Assembly: GCA_009760885.1 (NCBI GenBank)
Contig: CM019707.1
Span: 35,360,145 to 35,424,144 of the forward strand
DNA length: 64,000 bases
Direction: 5' to 3'
From: Achatina immaculata
Lineage: Eukaryota > Mollusca > Gastropoda > Stylommatophora > Achatinidae
Position numbers and translations under genes: made by a program. Every line of letters begins with the position of its first letter. The stretch's first letter is position 1. The notes beneath the pieces were generated by a model. It was not told where the DNA came from, did no database searches, and worked only from the letters and a program-made list of their open reading frames with translations. This document shows positions 41,601 to 44,600 of the stretch, piece by piece.

Positions 41601-44600
41601 TCCTGGATCACTACTAACTAATAATGGAGATACAATGAGGGAAATTCTTCTTCTTCTTCATTCGCTTCTACCACCAAGACTGCCCTGTGATCCTACTGAA
41701 TTTACGCCTGTGATCCTCGTTAAGTCCCGTGATCCCGACCACACAAGATCCCCGAGAGAACCACAAGAGGTTCAGAGTATCGCAGGGCTTGAGCCTGTAT
41801 TCTTGGTGGGTCTCAGAAGCAGAATTGCGTGACACCATGGTTTTCACTGCACCAGTTTAAACTAGAGTTGGACTTTCTCACTGGAAGACCTCGACATGTT
41901 CTGGATATCAGTATATCCCCGCTGGGTGAGAGGTGGTTGCCCATCCAGTCCAGTGTTGGACTTCCTCACTGGAAAACCTCAGCGTGATTAGGATACGCAT
42001 ACATCCCCGCCAGGTGAGAGGTGGTTGCCTATCTAGACTGCACTGCTCCAGTGTCTCCGACTTCAGCATTTTGTGGTCGTGGCCGCTACCTTTCCTAGTT
42101 GTGACCAGGATGGAGCTTTTGTCCAGGAGGACGAATCCTCGCCACTATTGACTTCCACCCCTGGGTTGAGCCGGTTTAGGCATATTATCCCAGTATGGGC
42201 ATGTTTGGGGCATGACCGACGTCCAAAGCAGAGGTACCGTGACATGTGTAGCCTTCAAGTTTCACCCCTGGTGTGAGCTGGTTTAGGCATATTTCACCAG
42301 TATGGGTGTATATTGCGCGTGACCGACCTCTACAGCGGAGGTGGCATATCTAGCCATCAAGTTTCACCCCTGGTGTGAGCCAGTTTAGGCATATTTCACC
42401 AGTGTAGGTGTATTTCGGACATGGCCGGCCTCTAGAGCAGAGGCGCCGTGGTATGTGTAGCTCTCGCAGCGATACTACTGGACATACCGATTAAACTTCA
42501 CTTTATCCTTTCCTTCACCTTTTCACATCGGCGCCGGATAGCAACCCTTACTTCTTTTCCGCAGTTTCTTCCTTGACCGGGAGGAGCTTCACTCCACGCG
42601 TGGCATTCGAAGAGTCTCGCCAGCAGTGTCTTAACCTCTGGGTTAAGCCAGTTCAGGCATTTCACCCGATATGAGTGCACTTAGGATGTGGCCGACCTCA
42701 AGATCAGAGGTGCCATGATTTAACTGTTTGCTTCGCTTTATCCTTTCTACCACCTTTTCTGCAGTGGTGCCGCACAGCAACCCCATTTGCACCTTTATTC
42801 ACCGGCTGGGAGGACCATCGTTCCATGCACGGCAGCTGAAGAATCTCGCCAGCAGCGGTAGATGAGCTACCAAACGTACCTCTCATCTACCCTAAGTGTC
42901 TAGTTTTCAGGCGCCAGATATTCACCTTCGCCCCTTCTCCTGTCAGTTTTAAACAATTCTGCCATGAGAAGGCCAGGAGCTGGACTTGACTGGAAGAGGC
43001 TATTTGTGACGCACGCCGTTGGAGCGGAGAGCGAATTCTCCACACCACCTCCGGCAATAATAGTCCTTAGAACCTGAGGGAAATTAAAAAGAGGACATCT
43101 ATCGCTCTTCAGAAAGTAAAACAATTAAAGAATCTGTGGAGAGGAACAGACAGAACTACAAAAATAAGATTTTTAAGGGCATGCATCTTTCCCATCGCAA
43201 CATATGCCTGTGAGACCTGGACACTTAACAAAACAGCTGAGAAACACATAAATGTCTTTGAATGTAAATACTACAGAAGAGTTCTTCAAATATCGTGGAC
43301 ACAAAAAAGAACAAATATTTCCATACTACAAGAACTTGATACTGAAGAAGGCTGGCTAGTAAAGAGTATTAAACAGAGTAAACTGAAATATTTTGGACAC
43401 ATTAAACATCATGATAATCTAGAGAAAACCATCTTGAAAGGGTACATACTGGGAAAAAGAAAGAGAGGAAGACCAAGGCAAAGATGGCTGCAAGACATCG
43501 CTGATGATCTACAAATGGATGCATCAGCAGCAGGTCATCTTGCTCACAACTGAGAGGCCTTCAGGAGTGCTGTTAGGGAGGCAAAGTTCCACAAGGGACA
43601 TGCAAATGAATGAATACTTTTCACACTCTTTAAGAAATAATTCAGCATGGGTAAAACTATTTTTGCATGAGCAATAATTTGTGTAATCCAACAAATTATG
43701 AGCAGAAAGTTTCAAGTTCAATTTTGACATAGTTTAAGTCACATTTACTCCACATATTTACACTTCCATGTGACATTTCAAACATGAATAACCTAAAAAG
43801 TAATGTAAATGAAAACATGTGAACTGAGAAACATCAAAACATCAAGAGCAATACCAAAAAATATGTCAGCTCAGATTAAAGGGGACACTAATATGTATGT
43901 GTGCCATACCCGTATTATGTTAGTATGTTATAATGAGAGATCAACTACACCTGGAGACCGACTGAAGAAACAGCCCAAAATAAAAATAAATGGAAAGTCC
44001 TTTTTTTTTTTTTGATGACCTATGCCCCTGATTGGGGTAAAGAAAGTGAGGTGGACATGTTATGAGGTCTGGTTAGCTGAGTGATAAGGCATTCGCTTTT
44101 ACTAATCCAGTTGTACCGGGTTCAATCCCAGCAGTGGGATTTTTTTCTGGTACACATAAAAAAGGGCACTGAGTCCACCCAGCCTCTAACAACGGGTAGC
44201 AGAGAAATCTGGGACGGTGAGTGTGGCCAGGCGTGATACTGGCCATATCACACTTTCATGTGCCGACGGTCGTGGAAATACAGGCCTAACACTGAATCCT
44301 CAATATGCCTTAATGGCATGGAATTCATTCATTCATTTGCATGTCCCTTGCGGAACTTTGCCTCCCAAATATCACTCCTGTAGACCTCTTGGTTGTGAGC
44401 AAGATGGCCCGCTGCTGATGCATCCATTTGTAGATCATCAACGATGTCTTGCAGCCATCTTCGCCTTGGTCTTCCTCTCTTTCTTTTTCCCATTATGTAT
44501 CCTTCCAAGACGGTCTTCTCTAGATTATCATGGCATTTAATGTGTCCAAAATATTTAAGTTTTCTCTCTTTAATACTCTTTACTAGCCAGCCTTCTTCAT

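Noticed and set aside
44067..44140. A tRNA gene (A and B boxes, TTT in an anticodon-like place)
   Set aside because: Stems do not pair properly and the sequence runs into a SINE body and T-run; it is better called a tRNA-derived SINE head.
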